Shown here one piece after another: positions 26,494-34,270 of a stretch of 64,000 nt of DNA (within the stretch, counting starts at the first letter, position 1; every line of letters begins with the position of its first letter). The position numbers and the translations under genes are program-made. The stretch spans positions 331,795 through 395,794 of the forward strand of contig NZ_JANCTD010000001.1 of NCBI RefSeq assembly GCF_024297185.1, given 5' to 3'. The notes under the pieces are model-generated. The model had not been told where the DNA came from. It worked only from the letters and a program-made list of their open reading frames with translations, and ran no database searches. This DNA comes from Lewinella sp. JB7 (GTDB lineage Bacteria; Bacteroidota; Bacteroidia; Chitinophagales; Saprospiraceae).

Positions 26494-27309
26494 ATGCGAC
26501 ACTTACTCGTCCCCACCGATTTCAGCCAGTCCGCGACCAACGCCATGCAGTACGCGGCAATTCTTGCCCGGGAGTTCGACGCTTCGGTCACCCTGGCCTA
26601 CATCCACTCCCTGCCCATGGATCCAATGCGGATCGGTGAGGTAAGCGCCGAGCTCTACCGCGACGGGGAGGCCCAGATCAATGACGCCGCCACGGACCTG
26701 CGGGAACGGGGCCTGCGGGTCGAAGTGCGGGTGGAGTTGGGTACCCCGACCGCCCGCCTCAAGAGCATCATTCAAAATTCCGACGTCGATTTCGTCGTCA
26801 TGGGCTGCCAGGGAGAACACTACATCCCCGCGAAGTTCTTCGGCAGCACCACCACGGCTCTCATGGATGAGGTCTCGGTACCCATCCTGGCCGTTCCCAA
26901 TGACTTTGCTCCCGCGTTCCCGCAAAAGATCGTTTGGGCAACGGATGCCGTACCCGTGCGAACCACGGAAACGCTTTTTCCGCTTTTTGACCTGGTGGAC
27001 CGGGCTACGACCGAACTGAACGTGTACCACTACCGGGGCAGGAAGGCCGCCGAATTCCCCGAAAAGCGGATCAAGGAGCTGCTGCAGGACGTCCGCTACG
27101 ACCTCTTTACCCAGGCCAATGACGGCGCCACCGTCGAGCAGGCTATCCGGGGGTTCATCCGTACGATTAAGGCGGACCTGCTGGTGCTGGTCCACCGCGA
27201 TTCCCGCTGGCTAAGTCGGGTGCTGATGTCTTCCAACACCCGACAGGCCGTATGGACCTCTCCCGTACCCGTCCTGATTCTGCAGGAACAACTCTCCTTC
27301 GCCCACTAA
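26494..27309 (+). CDS. Universal stress protein, tandem-domain (subfamily C)
   Basis: A 271-aa tandem UspA protein. The first domain has [39 protein letters not shown] and the loop FVVMGCQGEHYIPAKFFGST ending PILAVP. The second domain (about 150-271) has QKIVWATDAVPVRTTETLF, LNVYHYRGRKAAE and DLLVLVHRDSRWLSRVLMSSNTR. The loop GCQGEHYIPAKFFGS is nearer to the canonical ATP-binding form than those of its neighbours. It begins 8 bp after the previous USP stop codon and 12 bp before the lipoprotein-like gene, so it is an internal gene of the operon. Confidence 0.92.
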   Translation: MRHLLVPTDFSQSATNAMQYAAILAREFDASVTLAYIHSLPMDPMRIGEVSAELYRDGEAQINDAATDLRERGLRVEVRVELGTPTARLKSIIQNSDVDFVVMGCQGEHYIPAKFFGSTTTALMDEVSVPILAVPNDFAPAFPQKIVWATDAVPVRTTETLFPLFDLVDRATTELNVYHYRGRKAAEFPEKRIKELLQDVRYDLFTQANDGATVEQAIRGFIRTIKADLLVLVHRDSRWLSRVLMSSNTRQAVWTSPVPVLILQEQLSFAH

Positions 27310-27321
27310 TCCAGACCCATC

Positions 27322-28077
27322 ATGACGTTCCTTCTCCGCGCCCTCACCTTTCTTATGTTCGTCAGCCTCATTCCCGGACCGGGAAGCAGTTGTACCGAAG
27401 ATCAACGCATCGACTTTAGCTCCCTCGAGCGGCAACTGATGATCGTCTGGATCGCTACCGACTGGCACGACGCCTCGGTCCAAATGGCCTACAACGCACT
27501 GGCCCAGCAAAGCTGGCGGCAGCTCCGGGAAAAGTACGTGAGCCTGCCGCTGACCGGGCAGGAGCGGGATATGGTACGCATGTTCGACCTGTGGATGGCG
27601 GGACTCAGTACGTCGCTTGACAACGCCCAGGTCCAGAACACGATCATGCACCTGCAACAATTGCGTCACGCCCTGCACGACCTGCGCCCGCAGTACGGGG
27701 TCAACCACCCGGCGGACGTGCTCTACGATTTCTATTACCAGTGGGAGTGGGTAGAGGAAATCAGTCACGATCAACTAATGTGCCTGGTGGAATGGAACGA
27801 GTTCCGCGACGCCTACCACCGCGCCGCCCGGCAGTGGCAGGCCTTTCTGCCGCCGGCCATGGCCTACCGTGACCACCTTTTCCCCGGGCTCGCCACCGCC
27901 ACCGCCCAGGCCGAAAACGCGCGGGTGGAGATGAACGTCGCCCTGGCGGAGTTCGAACAGTTGCTGCAACAGGCCGACCATTCACTCATGGCGGCTCCGA
28001 GTAAGGACGTGCACGATCAGTTCTTTTACTACCTGGCCGTCCTGACCGATTATCCCTTCACCGCTCCGGCGATCTAA
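27322..28077 (+). CDS. Putative lipoprotein of an unrecognised, USP-linked family
   Basis: A 251-aa helical protein of no family I know. The N-terminus is a signal peptide ending PGPGSSC with C24, a weak lipobox, followed by TEDQ. The body is Leu/Gln/Trp-rich and all-helical (WRQLREKYVSLPLT, LYDFYYQWEWVEEI, EWNEFRDAYHRAARQWQAF, ALAEFEQLLQQAD). It aligns by eye along its length with the lipoprotein at 30876: RQLR..PL, a YDF...W..V motif near the middle, an L..F.Q...D..L...V...F...L motif near the end, and C24 in both. Both are embedded in USP operons. It presumably sits in the periplasm or on an outer-membrane leaflet; the function is unknown. Confidence 0.75.
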   Translation: MTFLLRALTFLMFVSLIPGPGSSCTEDQRIDFSSLERQLMIVWIATDWHDASVQMAYNALAQQSWRQLREKYVSLPLTGQERDMVRMFDLWMAGLSTSLDNAQVQNTIMHLQQLRHALHDLRPQYGVNHPADVLYDFYYQWEWVEEISHDQLMCLVEWNEFRDAYHRAARQWQAFLPPAMAYRDHLFPGLATATAQAENARVEMNVALAEFEQLLQQADHSLMAAPSKDVHDQFFYYLAVLTDYPFTAPAI

Positions 28078-28087
28078 TGCAAACGTC

Positions 28088-28948
28088 ATGAAAAATATCA
28101 TCGTTCCCGTCGACTTTTCCGACACTTCCGCCGCCGCCGTCCGCTTCGGGACTTATCTGGCCGAGGTGATGGATCTGAATCTACGCATTGTCCACGTCTT
28201 CGACACTATGATCAGTACCTCACAGACCATTTCGTCGAGGGCGCGTGCGCAGGAGCAAACCAGACTGGCCAACCGCCTAGAGGAATTCGCCCGCCACCAT
28301 GTCGAACCCGTACTCGCTACCTTCCAGGGCCGGCTGAACACCCTGCCGGCCATCCGGACGGCGGCGGTGGAAGGCACGGCGGCGCAAACCATACTGTGGC
28401 AGAGTACGGACGACGACACCGCCCTGATTGTTATGGGCGGCGTAGGTGCCGGGGCGGGCCTGCACCCACCCGGCATATTCGGGGAAGTGGCCCGGCACGT
28501 GGCCCAGCGGGGCGGTTGCCCGGTACTGCTCATCCCTAAAGATTACGGCTACCCGACGGTCGCCAAGTTGGCCATTGCCTTTGATGACGCGGATGACATC
28601 CGGCAGATGGGAAGCTTCGCCCGCCGAATGATCCAGGCCCTGCATCCGGAAGTGCATTTCGTCCACGTACGCAAACCCGATGCCCGGGAGGAGAGCCGCA
28701 ACCGGGCCGCCTTCCGGGAACTGGCGCACGGACCGGACTTTCCGACTTACGTATACCACTTCGATGCGCTGCCGGACGGCAAGGTCGAGGAGAGTTTGTT
28801 GACCTACGTAGTCGAAAAGGATATTGATCTATTAGTACTGGGAGGTGAGCGGCGCGGTTTCTTCGACCGTCTCTTCGAGGCCAGCCACCTGAAGCCGCTG
28901 CTCCGGCGCTGTGCCGTCCCTTTGCTCGTTATCCCCTTCCCGGATTAA
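28088..28948 (+). CDS. Universal stress protein, tandem-domain (subfamily A)
   Basis: A 286-aa tandem UspA protein and the last gene of the four-gene operon, 10 bp after the lipoprotein-like gene. The first domain has IIVPVDFSDTSAAAVRFGTYLAE, LRIVHVFDTM and the loop MGGVGAGAGLHPPGIFGEVA before CPVLLIP. The second domain (from about 160) has LAIAFDDADDIRQMGSFARRM, VHFVHVRKPDAREES and DLLVLGGERRGFFDRLFEASH. It is closest to the USPs at 24256 and 25619. The stop codon lies in a TTAA (28945-28948) that also holds the stop codon of the convergent USP gene, leaving no room for a terminator between the two. Confidence 0.93.
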   Translation: MKNIIVPVDFSDTSAAAVRFGTYLAEVMDLNLRIVHVFDTMISTSQTISSRARAQEQTRLANRLEEFARHHVEPVLATFQGRLNTLPAIRTAAVEGTAAQTILWQSTDDDTALIVMGGVGAGAGLHPPGIFGEVARHVAQRGGCPVLLIPKDYGYPTVAKLAIAFDDADDIRQMGSFARRMIQALHPEVHFVHVRKPDAREESRNRAAFRELAHGPDFPTYVYHFDALPDGKVEESLLTYVVEKDIDLLVLGGERRGFFDRLFEASHLKPLLRRCAVPLLVIPFPD

Positions 28949-29832
28949 ACGGAGGCTCCCCGGATCGGCCGGGCGGTCACGTCTTGCGGGCTCAGGATAA
29001 GGAGGGGAACGATGGAGTGTAAGACGGCCTCACGGGTATTGCTGCCGCCGAAGGTGCGCTGAAGCCAGGGTTTGCGGGGGCGGGTCATCACGATCAGGTC
29101 GCAGCCTCGTTTGGTGGCGAAGTCGAGGATGCTCCGGGAAATGTCGTCGGCGGTCAGATGTGTGAAGGTCACGCGTTGTGCCAGATCGCTCCCCCGGAAC
29201 AGCTTGCGTAGAACGTCGAAGCTGTAGCCAACGTCCGGGGTGTTTTTATCCTGGACGTGTACAAAGTGGATGACCGGCCCGAAGGTGGCAAACACCCGAA
29301 ATAGATTGTCGGCCCAGAGCGTACCCGTATCCTGTAGGTCGGTGGCGTAGCACAGCGCGCGCGGGGGATGGTAGGCCCACTTCCGGTGAACGACGAGCAC
29401 GGGGCAGGGGGCGTGGTGAATGAGGCTGGAAGCATTCGTGCCCGTCAGGTCACGCCACCAGCCACTGCTCCCGTCGGTTCCCGCCACGATGAGGTGGTTA
29501 TCTTCCCGGTTCACGTGCTGGCGAACGGTCGTGTTCAGATCGCCCTCCCGGATGAAGGCATCCACGCTGGGAATACCCCGTAACTCAGGGGAAGCCCGGC
29601 GCAAACCTTCCCGCTGAAATTCGTTCATGCGGGTGCGGGCCTTTTCCCGCATCAGGGTGCTCACGGCTCCGGTGAAGGTGCCGTAGCCGGGGTTGTCGAC
29701 GTTCGGGGGGACGACGTGCAGCAGTTGGAGTTCCGCCCGCAGTTCCTCCGCCAGCCGCAGGGCGTAGACGTAAGCGTTGCGTGCGGCCGGACTGAAATCA
29801 ACGGGCACGAGGATTGATCGGATGAAGTTCAT
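28945..29832 (-). CDS. Universal stress protein, tandem-domain (subfamily B)
   Basis: A 295-aa tandem UspA protein on the minus strand. The first domain has ILVPVDFSPAARNAYVYALRLAEEL, LLHVVPPNVDNPGYGTF and a modified loop AGTDGSSGWWRDLTGTNAS before PCPVLVVH. The second domain (about 155-295) has YHPPRALCYATDLQDTGTLW and IHFVHVQDKNTPDVG, then LIVMTRPRKPWLQRTFGGSNTREAVL. It is a clear paralogue of the USP at 23177-24043. It is preceded by an exact TAnnTTTG box and a class II-like CRP/FNR site, and is divergent from the USP at 29974. The downstream convergent overlap is at the TTAA. Confidence 0.93.
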   Translation of the reverse strand: MNFIRSILVPVDFSPAARNAYVYALRLAEELRAELQLLHVVPPNVDNPGYGTFTGAVSTLMREKARTRMNEFQREGLRRASPELRGIPSVDAFIREGDLNTTVRQHVNREDNHLIVAGTDGSSGWWRDLTGTNASSLIHHAPCPVLVVHRKWAYHPPRALCYATDLQDTGTLWADNLFRVFATFGPVIHFVHVQDKNTPDVGYSFDVLRKLFRGSDLAQRVTFTHLTADDISRSILDFATKRGCDLIVMTRPRKPWLQRTFGGSNTREAVLHSIVPLLILSPQDVTARPIRGASV

Positions 29833-29854
29833 GGCAGCTAGGATTCGGCAATTA

Positions 29855-29898
29855 CAAAGGTATTTCCGGACCTACCCCCGGCCGGATGACGGGAATCA
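29855..29898 (-). promoter_or_regulatory. CRP/FNR-like site and -7 box for the minus-strand USP
   Basis: On the minus strand TGATTCCCGTCA (29887-29898) is followed after 24 bp by TACCTTTG (29855-29862), an exact TAnnTTTG, and after 22 bp by the ATG at 29832. Confidence 0.72.
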
Positions 29899-29951
29899 TC
29901 CGGCCGGGTGATCTGGAACACCCCAACGACGCCCGGCCGGGATGAACTTTG
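29887..29951 (+). promoter_or_regulatory. CRP/FNR-like site and -7 box for the plus-strand USP
   Basis: TGACGGGAATCA (29887-29898) is followed after exactly 45 bp by GAACTTTG (29944-29951) and after 22 bp by the ATG at 29974. The site lies at the centre of a 30-bp perfect inverted repeat, 29878-29907: arms CCGGCCGGATGA and TCATCCGGCCGG, spacer CGGGAA. Confidence 0.72.
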
Positions 29952-29973
29952 AATCAAACAAAACGCCTCGGCC

Positions 29974-30879
29974 ATGTCTCACATCCTTATTCCTACCGAC
30001 TTCAGCATCCCTTCCCACAATGCTTACCGCTACGGACTGCACCTGGCCAAAGAGTTGGATCTGGACGTGGTACTGGTGCACTACTATAGTGGCTCCATCG
30101 ATCCCCGCACCAGTCTGTACATCGGGGGCGATGGCAGCATTCAGGGAAGCTTTGAGGAAAGGCTCCGGCAGTTCGCCTACCCCAGCGGGGACGGTTCGCG
30201 TTACCCCCTGGTCGAACCGCCGAGCGGCGTGAACCTGAGCTTCGAAACCGACGTAAGCCTTACCCCGGCTACCGCCATCATCCGGCGGGCGGCCAGGGCC
30301 GACATCACCATGGTCGTCATGGCTCCCCGGAGTGGGAAGGCCATACTGGGAAAATGGCTGGGCAGTACCGCCACCACCGTAAGCGAAGCCTGCGATAAGC
30401 CCGTCTTCATCGTACCTCCCCACATGCGGTACCGGCCCTTTCGCCGTCTTGTCGTTGCCAATAACCACGCCACCGCCGATCCCTACCCGCTATGGCAGCT
30501 CTCGGAGTTGGCCGAGCATTTCGGGAGCAAGGTGGACTTCGTGCACGTGCAGCATGCCGGCGAAGATCGGCGGTTCGTTCCCTGGCAACTGATGGAACAA
30601 CTCGTCGAAAGCGATGACGGCGCCCACTTTCCCTTCGAGGTGTCTACGGTGCAGGGGCGGGACCTCAGCCAGGGTCTGCTGGATTATGCGGATAACATCA
30701 GCGCCGACCTCATCGTGATCGTGAACCGTACCCGCACGCGGTGGCGCGCCTTTCTGCAGGCAACCCTCACTCAGGATCTCGCCCTCCGTTCGCGCATCCC
30801 CGTGCTGGTGCTTCATACAGCCAACGACGAACGCAACACTACCGCCTTCGAGTCGTACCGGGAAAGCGAAGAAGTATGA
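29974..30879 (+). CDS. Universal stress protein, tandem-domain (subfamily D)
   Basis: A 301-aa tandem UspA protein. The first domain has ILIPTDFSIPSHNAYRYGLHLAKEL and VVLVHYYSGSIDPRTSLYIG, with the loop MVVMAPRSGKAILGKWLGSTA leading to PVFIVP. This is the best-preserved GS ending among the seven USPs. The second domain (about 160-301) has RLVVANNHATADPYPLWQL, VDFVHVQHAGEDRRF and DLIVIVNRTRTRWRAFLQATL. Its TGA overlaps the ATG of the following lipoprotein (ATGA at 30876-30879), which indicates translational coupling. It has its own class I-like promoter. Confidence 0.93.
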   Translation: MSHILIPTDFSIPSHNAYRYGLHLAKELDLDVVLVHYYSGSIDPRTSLYIGGDGSIQGSFEERLRQFAYPSGDGSRYPLVEPPSGVNLSFETDVSLTPATAIIRRAARADITMVVMAPRSGKAILGKWLGSTATTVSEACDKPVFIVPPHMRYRPFRRLVVANNHATADPYPLWQLSELAEHFGSKVDFVHVQHAGEDRRFVPWQLMEQLVESDDGAHFPFEVSTVQGRDLSQGLLDYADNISADLIVIVNRTRTRWRAFLQATLTQDLALRSRIPVLVLHTANDERNTTAFESYRESEEV

Positions 30880-31628
30880 ACCGCCTCCAACATCCCTGCC
30901 GCCTGGTGAGCATTCTCCTGCCGCTCGCATTCCTGATGCTCTCCTGTAGCGACGAACAACAGCTACTCGGCGTGCAGGCGGAACGGCAGTACGTCGACCT
31001 CCTGTACCACCTCCACGCGGGGGACGAAAGCGGAAGCGTCGCGGCGGTTCGGGACCTGGAGGTTACGTTGCGACAACTCCGCCGCCGCGGCTACCGTCCG
31101 CTGGCCACCGAAGAGTTCGATCGGATGCTGTACCACGTGGACCGGGCGGAGTGCGCTTTCGAAGATGCCCGCAACAGCATTGAGGACGGTGACCTATCCC
31201 TGGCGGAAGTACAGCTTGACCGGGCGGTTTACGAACTTTCCGTCGGTGACGCCGCCGTCTTCAACGAGCTCTACGTAGGCAGCATTTACGATTTCGTAGC
31301 CCTCTGGCTCGAGGTGGATCACCTCCTTACGCGTGCCGAAGACGCCACCTACTGGGACGAACTTATCGGTTGCGGCCTGGACGCCCGGGCGGCCTGGCAG
31401 ATTGCCCGTCGCACGGACCCCTCCCCGTATATCTACCCCGACCTCGTCGCGGATCCCGGGGAGTTCCAGGCAGCCCGGGAACGACTTACGGATCAGCTGC
31501 AGGCCTTTCGCCAAGCGGTGAAATCGCGGGACCGCCGGCTGGTCGAAGGTCGGGCCCGACAAGTAAATGAGGCATTCTGGGATCTTCTGCGGTTGTTCGG
31601 AACGGCCACGAGCGAACTAGCGGGCTAG
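30876..31628 (+). CDS. Lipoprotein of an unrecognised, USP-linked family
   Basis: A 250-aa protein starting at an ATG that overlaps the stop codon of the upstream USP. A signal peptide ends LAFLMLSC with C24 as the lipid site; the next residues, SDEQ, resemble the acidic surface-export signals described for Bacteroidota lipoproteins. The mature part is all-helical with RQLRRRGYRPLATEEFDRML, a duplicated-looking AECAFEDARNSIEDGDLSLAEVQLDRA, then IYDFVALWLEVDHLL. These blocks align with the protein at 27322. The frame can be read further upstream (30741), but that part lies inside the USP gene. The function is unknown; the pairing with USPs, once by overlap and once by a 10-12 bp gap, suggests one envelope stress system. 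Confidence 0.78.
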   Translation: MNRLQHPCRLVSILLPLAFLMLSCSDEQQLLGVQAERQYVDLLYHLHAGDESGSVAAVRDLEVTLRQLRRRGYRPLATEEFDRMLYHVDRAECAFEDARNSIEDGDLSLAEVQLDRAVYELSVGDAAVFNELYVGSIYDFVALWLEVDHLLTRAEDATYWDELIGCGLDARAAWQIARRTDPSPYIYPDLVADPGEFQAARERLTDQLQAFRQAVKSRDRRLVEGRARQVNEAFWDLLRLFGTATSELAG

Positions 31629-31636
31629 TAGCCCCC

Positions 31637-32695
31637 TCAGACCAGCAAGGAGTGCAGGGCATCCCGCTCCTCTACCCATACCTTCCTCCCCTCTACCCTT
31701 ACCATCCCGTCGCGCTTGAATTCGGATAATGCCCGGGTGACGCTTTCCTTCGTCGTGCCCACCATCTGGGCCAGCTCTTCACGGGACAGGTCGATCGGTT
31801 CGCTGCCGTACTGCTGGGCCAGATCACACAGGATCAGCGCCGTACGCCGGCGGACGCTGTCGTAGGCCTGATGCACGAGCCGTTCACTGAAATCCACGAC
31901 GCGCCGGGCGAGCGTCCGCATCAGGGCCTCGGTGACGAAGCGGTCGGTGTTCAGAAGTTGCAGGAGATTGGCAATGGGCAGGCGCTGACAGGTGACCCGT
32001 TCGCTGGATACTCTGGCGGTATAGTGGTACGGACTGCGTTCCAGGGCACTGGTTACCCCAAATATTTCCCCCTCGCCTACTTCGGCGATGATGTAATTTC
32101 GACCGTACTCGTGCGTACGGCTGAGGTGGACGTGGCCCGCCGTGATCCGGTAGATGTGGTGGGGATATTCCCCCTCCCGGACCATGGTCGCTCCCTGGTC
32201 GAATTCCTTACGCTGCCCTTCTTCCTCGAAGCACCGCAACAGTCTGGCGTTTCCCCGATCGGGGTCGCTGAGGTGGAGGGGAGGGGAAGCATCGGCCGGT
32301 TTCCGTTGACGGGTGGCGGCTTTCTTCAGCCGGGTACGGACCACCTGGAGCAACTCGTCCTTGTAGAAGGGTTTGGTGATGTAATCGTCGGCACCGAGGT
32401 TCATGCCCCGGCGGATGTCCTCCGATTCGGTCCGCGCGGTGATGAAAATGAAGGGGATGCCCGCGGTCCTTTCGTTCTCGGACAGCAGATTCAGCACGCC
32501 GAAGCCATCGAGTTGGGGCATCATAACATCACAGAGGACGAGGTCGGGCAGGTGCTCGATGGCGGCCCGGGCTCCGTCGAGGCCATCGGCCGCGGCGATA
32601 ACCCTGAATCCGTAGAGTTCGAGGATCTCGGACAGGTTCTCGCGCACTTCCTGGTTATCTTCAATAACGAGCAGGGTTTCAGTCCGTGGTGCCAT
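31637..32695 (-). CDS. Response regulator with CRP/FNR-type output (REC, cNMP-binding, HTH_Crp)
   Basis: A 352-aa hybrid transcription factor. Residues ~7-125 are a receiver with acidic E12-D13, phosphoacceptor D56 (LVLCDVMMPQLDG) and K108 (YITKPFYKDE). A linker leads to a cyclic-nucleotide-binding-like barrel (about 150-265; FDQGATMVREGE, EIFGVTSALE) and a C-terminal Crp-type winged helix (about 278-350). In the recognition helix TTKESVTRALSEF, E317 and R321 occupy the positions that read the TGA half-site in CRP and FNR. No N-terminal FNR cysteines exist, so signal input would come through phosphorylation or a ligand. The start at 32695 overlaps the kinase gene by 17 bp. It is the likely reader of the TGAY-N4-RTCA sites around it. 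Confidence 0.92.
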   Translation of the reverse strand: MAPRTETLLVIEDNQEVRENLSEILELYGFRVIAAADGLDGARAAIEHLPDLVLCDVMMPQLDGFGVLNLLSENERTAGIPFIFITARTESEDIRRGMNLGADDYITKPFYKDELLQVVRTRLKKAATRQRKPADASPPLHLSDPDRGNARLLRCFEEEGQRKEFDQGATMVREGEYPHHIYRITAGHVHLSRTHEYGRNYIIAEVGEGEIFGVTSALERSPYHYTARVSSERVTCQRLPIANLLQLLNTDRFVTEALMRTLARRVVDFSERLVHQAYDSVRRRTALILCDLAQQYGSEPIDLSREELAQMVGTTKESVTRALSEFKRDGMVRVEGRKVWVEERDALHSLLV

Positions 32696-33887
32696 GATCG
32701 GGTTGTATGGGTAGTCGGAGGGTGAAGGTGGAGCCGGTGCCCAGTTCGCTCGTAAACTCGAGTTCACCGTGCAACAACTTGGTGTAATGGCTGACGATGT
32801 TGAGGCCGAGCCCGGAACCTTTGATGTTCTCGACGTTGCGCGCCCGGAAGAAGCGGTCAAAGAGATAGGCCTGATCTTCTTCGGGTATGCCGATGCCGTA
32901 ATCGCGGACGCTGATGGAGACGCGATCCGCTTCGCCGCTGACCCCCACCTCGATCCGGCCGTCGCCCGGCGAGTACTTGGCGGCATTCGAAATAAGGTTG
33001 ATGAGGGCGTGGCGCAACAGCTTCGGGTCGGTGACGATATTATCCGGAGCCCGGTCTACCCGCAGGCTGATTTCCTGCCCCTCACTAAACTGGCCCTCGC
33101 TGCTCTCGATACTGCTGGACAGAATGGACCGCAGGTTTACCGTCTGTGGGCGGAAGGGGACTTCTCCCTGTTCGAGCTGAGAGAGGGAAAGGAAATCATT
33201 CAGGATCTCGATCAGCTGGCCCACGGCATCCTTGATGCGGTGGATGTGGCGCTCCCGTTTGGGTTGCTGCGCGGAATCGCGGTAGAGCTCGATGAGTTCG
33301 ATGGAACTGAGTACGGTACTCAGGGGAGTCTTGAACTCGTGGCTGGCCATACTTAGAAAGCGGCTCTTCAACTCGTTGAGTTCCCGTTCCTTACCCAGGG
33401 CCAGCCGCAGGTCCTCCTCCCGTCGGCGGAGTTCGGCGGTACGCTCCCGGACCTTGTCTTCCAGATTCCTGTTCAGGTCCTCGACCCGCTTCTGCGCCAA
33501 CTTGAAACTGCTCAGGTCGTGCAGCATTCCGGTATAGAGGATTCCGCTGTCCAGTCTGACCTCGCTGACGGCCAGGCGCAGGGGGAACTCCCGGCCATCC
33601 TTGCACCGCCCCGTCACCTCCCGACCGATGCCGATGATGTGGGGAACGTGGGTACGTTGGTAGCGTTCGAGGTACTCATCGTGGTGGGTACGGTCGTACT
33701 CGGCCATGAGGATGTTGACCTTCTGACCGCGCAATTCATCGGGAGTATAGCCGAACAGTTCGCCGGCGGCCCGGTTGACGTTCTCGATCACCCCGTATTT
33801 ATTCATGGTGATGATACCGTCGGTCGCCATTTCGAAGAGTGCCTTCAGGCGGAGGCTTTCGTCCTGGCTTAGTCGGTCGTTCGTCAT
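32679..33887 (-). CDS. PAS-domain sensor histidine kinase, soluble
   Basis: A 402-aa kinase without membrane segments. An N-terminal PAS domain (about 12-130) contains ATDGIITMNKYGVIENVNRAAGELFGY and GREFPLRLAVSEV, typical of FixL-like or redox/ligand PAS domains; a heme ligand cannot be assigned by eye. A coiled coil (about 130-175; EDKVRERTAELRRREEDLRLAL) leads to the HisKA phosphoacceptor H183 (ASHEFKTPLS). The HATPase follows, with NLISNAAKYSPGD, DYGIGIPEED and GSGLGLNIV. Its 3' end overlaps the downstream response regulator by 17 bp, so the two form one operon and presumably one phosphorelay. Confidence 0.94.
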   Translation of the reverse strand: MTNDRLSQDESLRLKALFEMATDGIITMNKYGVIENVNRAAGELFGYTPDELRGQKVNILMAEYDRTHHDEYLERYQRTHVPHIIGIGREVTGRCKDGREFPLRLAVSEVRLDSGILYTGMLHDLSSFKLAQKRVEDLNRNLEDKVRERTAELRRREEDLRLALGKERELNELKSRFLSMASHEFKTPLSTVLSSIELIELYRDSAQQPKRERHIHRIKDAVGQLIEILNDFLSLSQLEQGEVPFRPQTVNLRSILSSSIESSEGQFSEGQEISLRVDRAPDNIVTDPKLLRHALINLISNAAKYSPGDGRIEVGVSGEADRVSISVRDYGIGIPEEDQAYLFDRFFRARNVENIKGSGLGLNIVSHYTKLLHGELEFTSELGTGSTFTLRLPIQPDHGTTD

Positions 33888-33930
33888 AGTTTCGGGTGTA
33901 GGCGGGCTGCTTCGGGGGAGTAAAATACGG

Positions 33931-33967
33931 AAAAAGGGCGGCCTGCCGGTACACCCGGCAGCCGCCC
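33931..33967 (-). terminator. Terminator between the 76-aa protein gene and the kinase
   Basis: On the minus strand a long hairpin, GGGCGGCTGCCGG / CCGGCAGGCCGCCC with one bulged base and a four-base loop, is followed by TTTTT. It lies about 50 bp after the stop codon of the small membrane protein gene and separates it from the kinase operon. Confidence 0.85.
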
Positions 33968-34015
33968 GCTAAACCCCAAAGAAAGATTGTCGGGGACCTC
34001 TCACATCCCCGGGAT

Positions 34016-34246
34016 CTACGCCACCTTATCCGTTGTTACGGTCGGGCGGGGCAGGTCGATGACTTTGGTGGTAGGCTGAGTTTTAGAAATCGGTTCATAG
34101 CGAATGCCCAATATGGCACTCAGGAAAATGGGGAAAGCAATAGCCGTTATGAAGTGAAGTCCACTAAATTCTCCGATCAGCACGAAGGCCATCATTAGAT
34201 AAAACCGGATGACGATCTGATCGATCGATATAGCGTAGAAGCGCAT
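34016..34246 (-). CDS. Small (76-aa) hypothetical membrane protein in the stress regulon
   Basis: A short open frame not similar to anything I recognise. It opens MRFYAISIDQIVIRFYLMM, has one or two hydrophobic helices (about residues 10-27 and 32-48, interrupted by GEFSGLHF), and a hydrophilic tail with repeated Pro/Thr (TQPTTKVIDLPRPTVTT). I chose the ATG at 34246 although the frame stays open for 86 more codons. The reason is that a CRP/FNR-like site (34302-34313) and the box GAACTTTG (34271-34278) lie at the same distances as in front of the USP genes, leaving a 24-bp leader. A strong terminator follows. The function is unknown. Confidence 0.65.
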   Translation of the reverse strand: MRFYAISIDQIVIRFYLMMAFVLIGEFSGLHFITAIAFPIFLSAILGIRYEPISKTQPTTKVIDLPRPTVTTDKVA

Positions 34247-34270
34247 AGCGTGGGCGATTTGGTGACAGAC

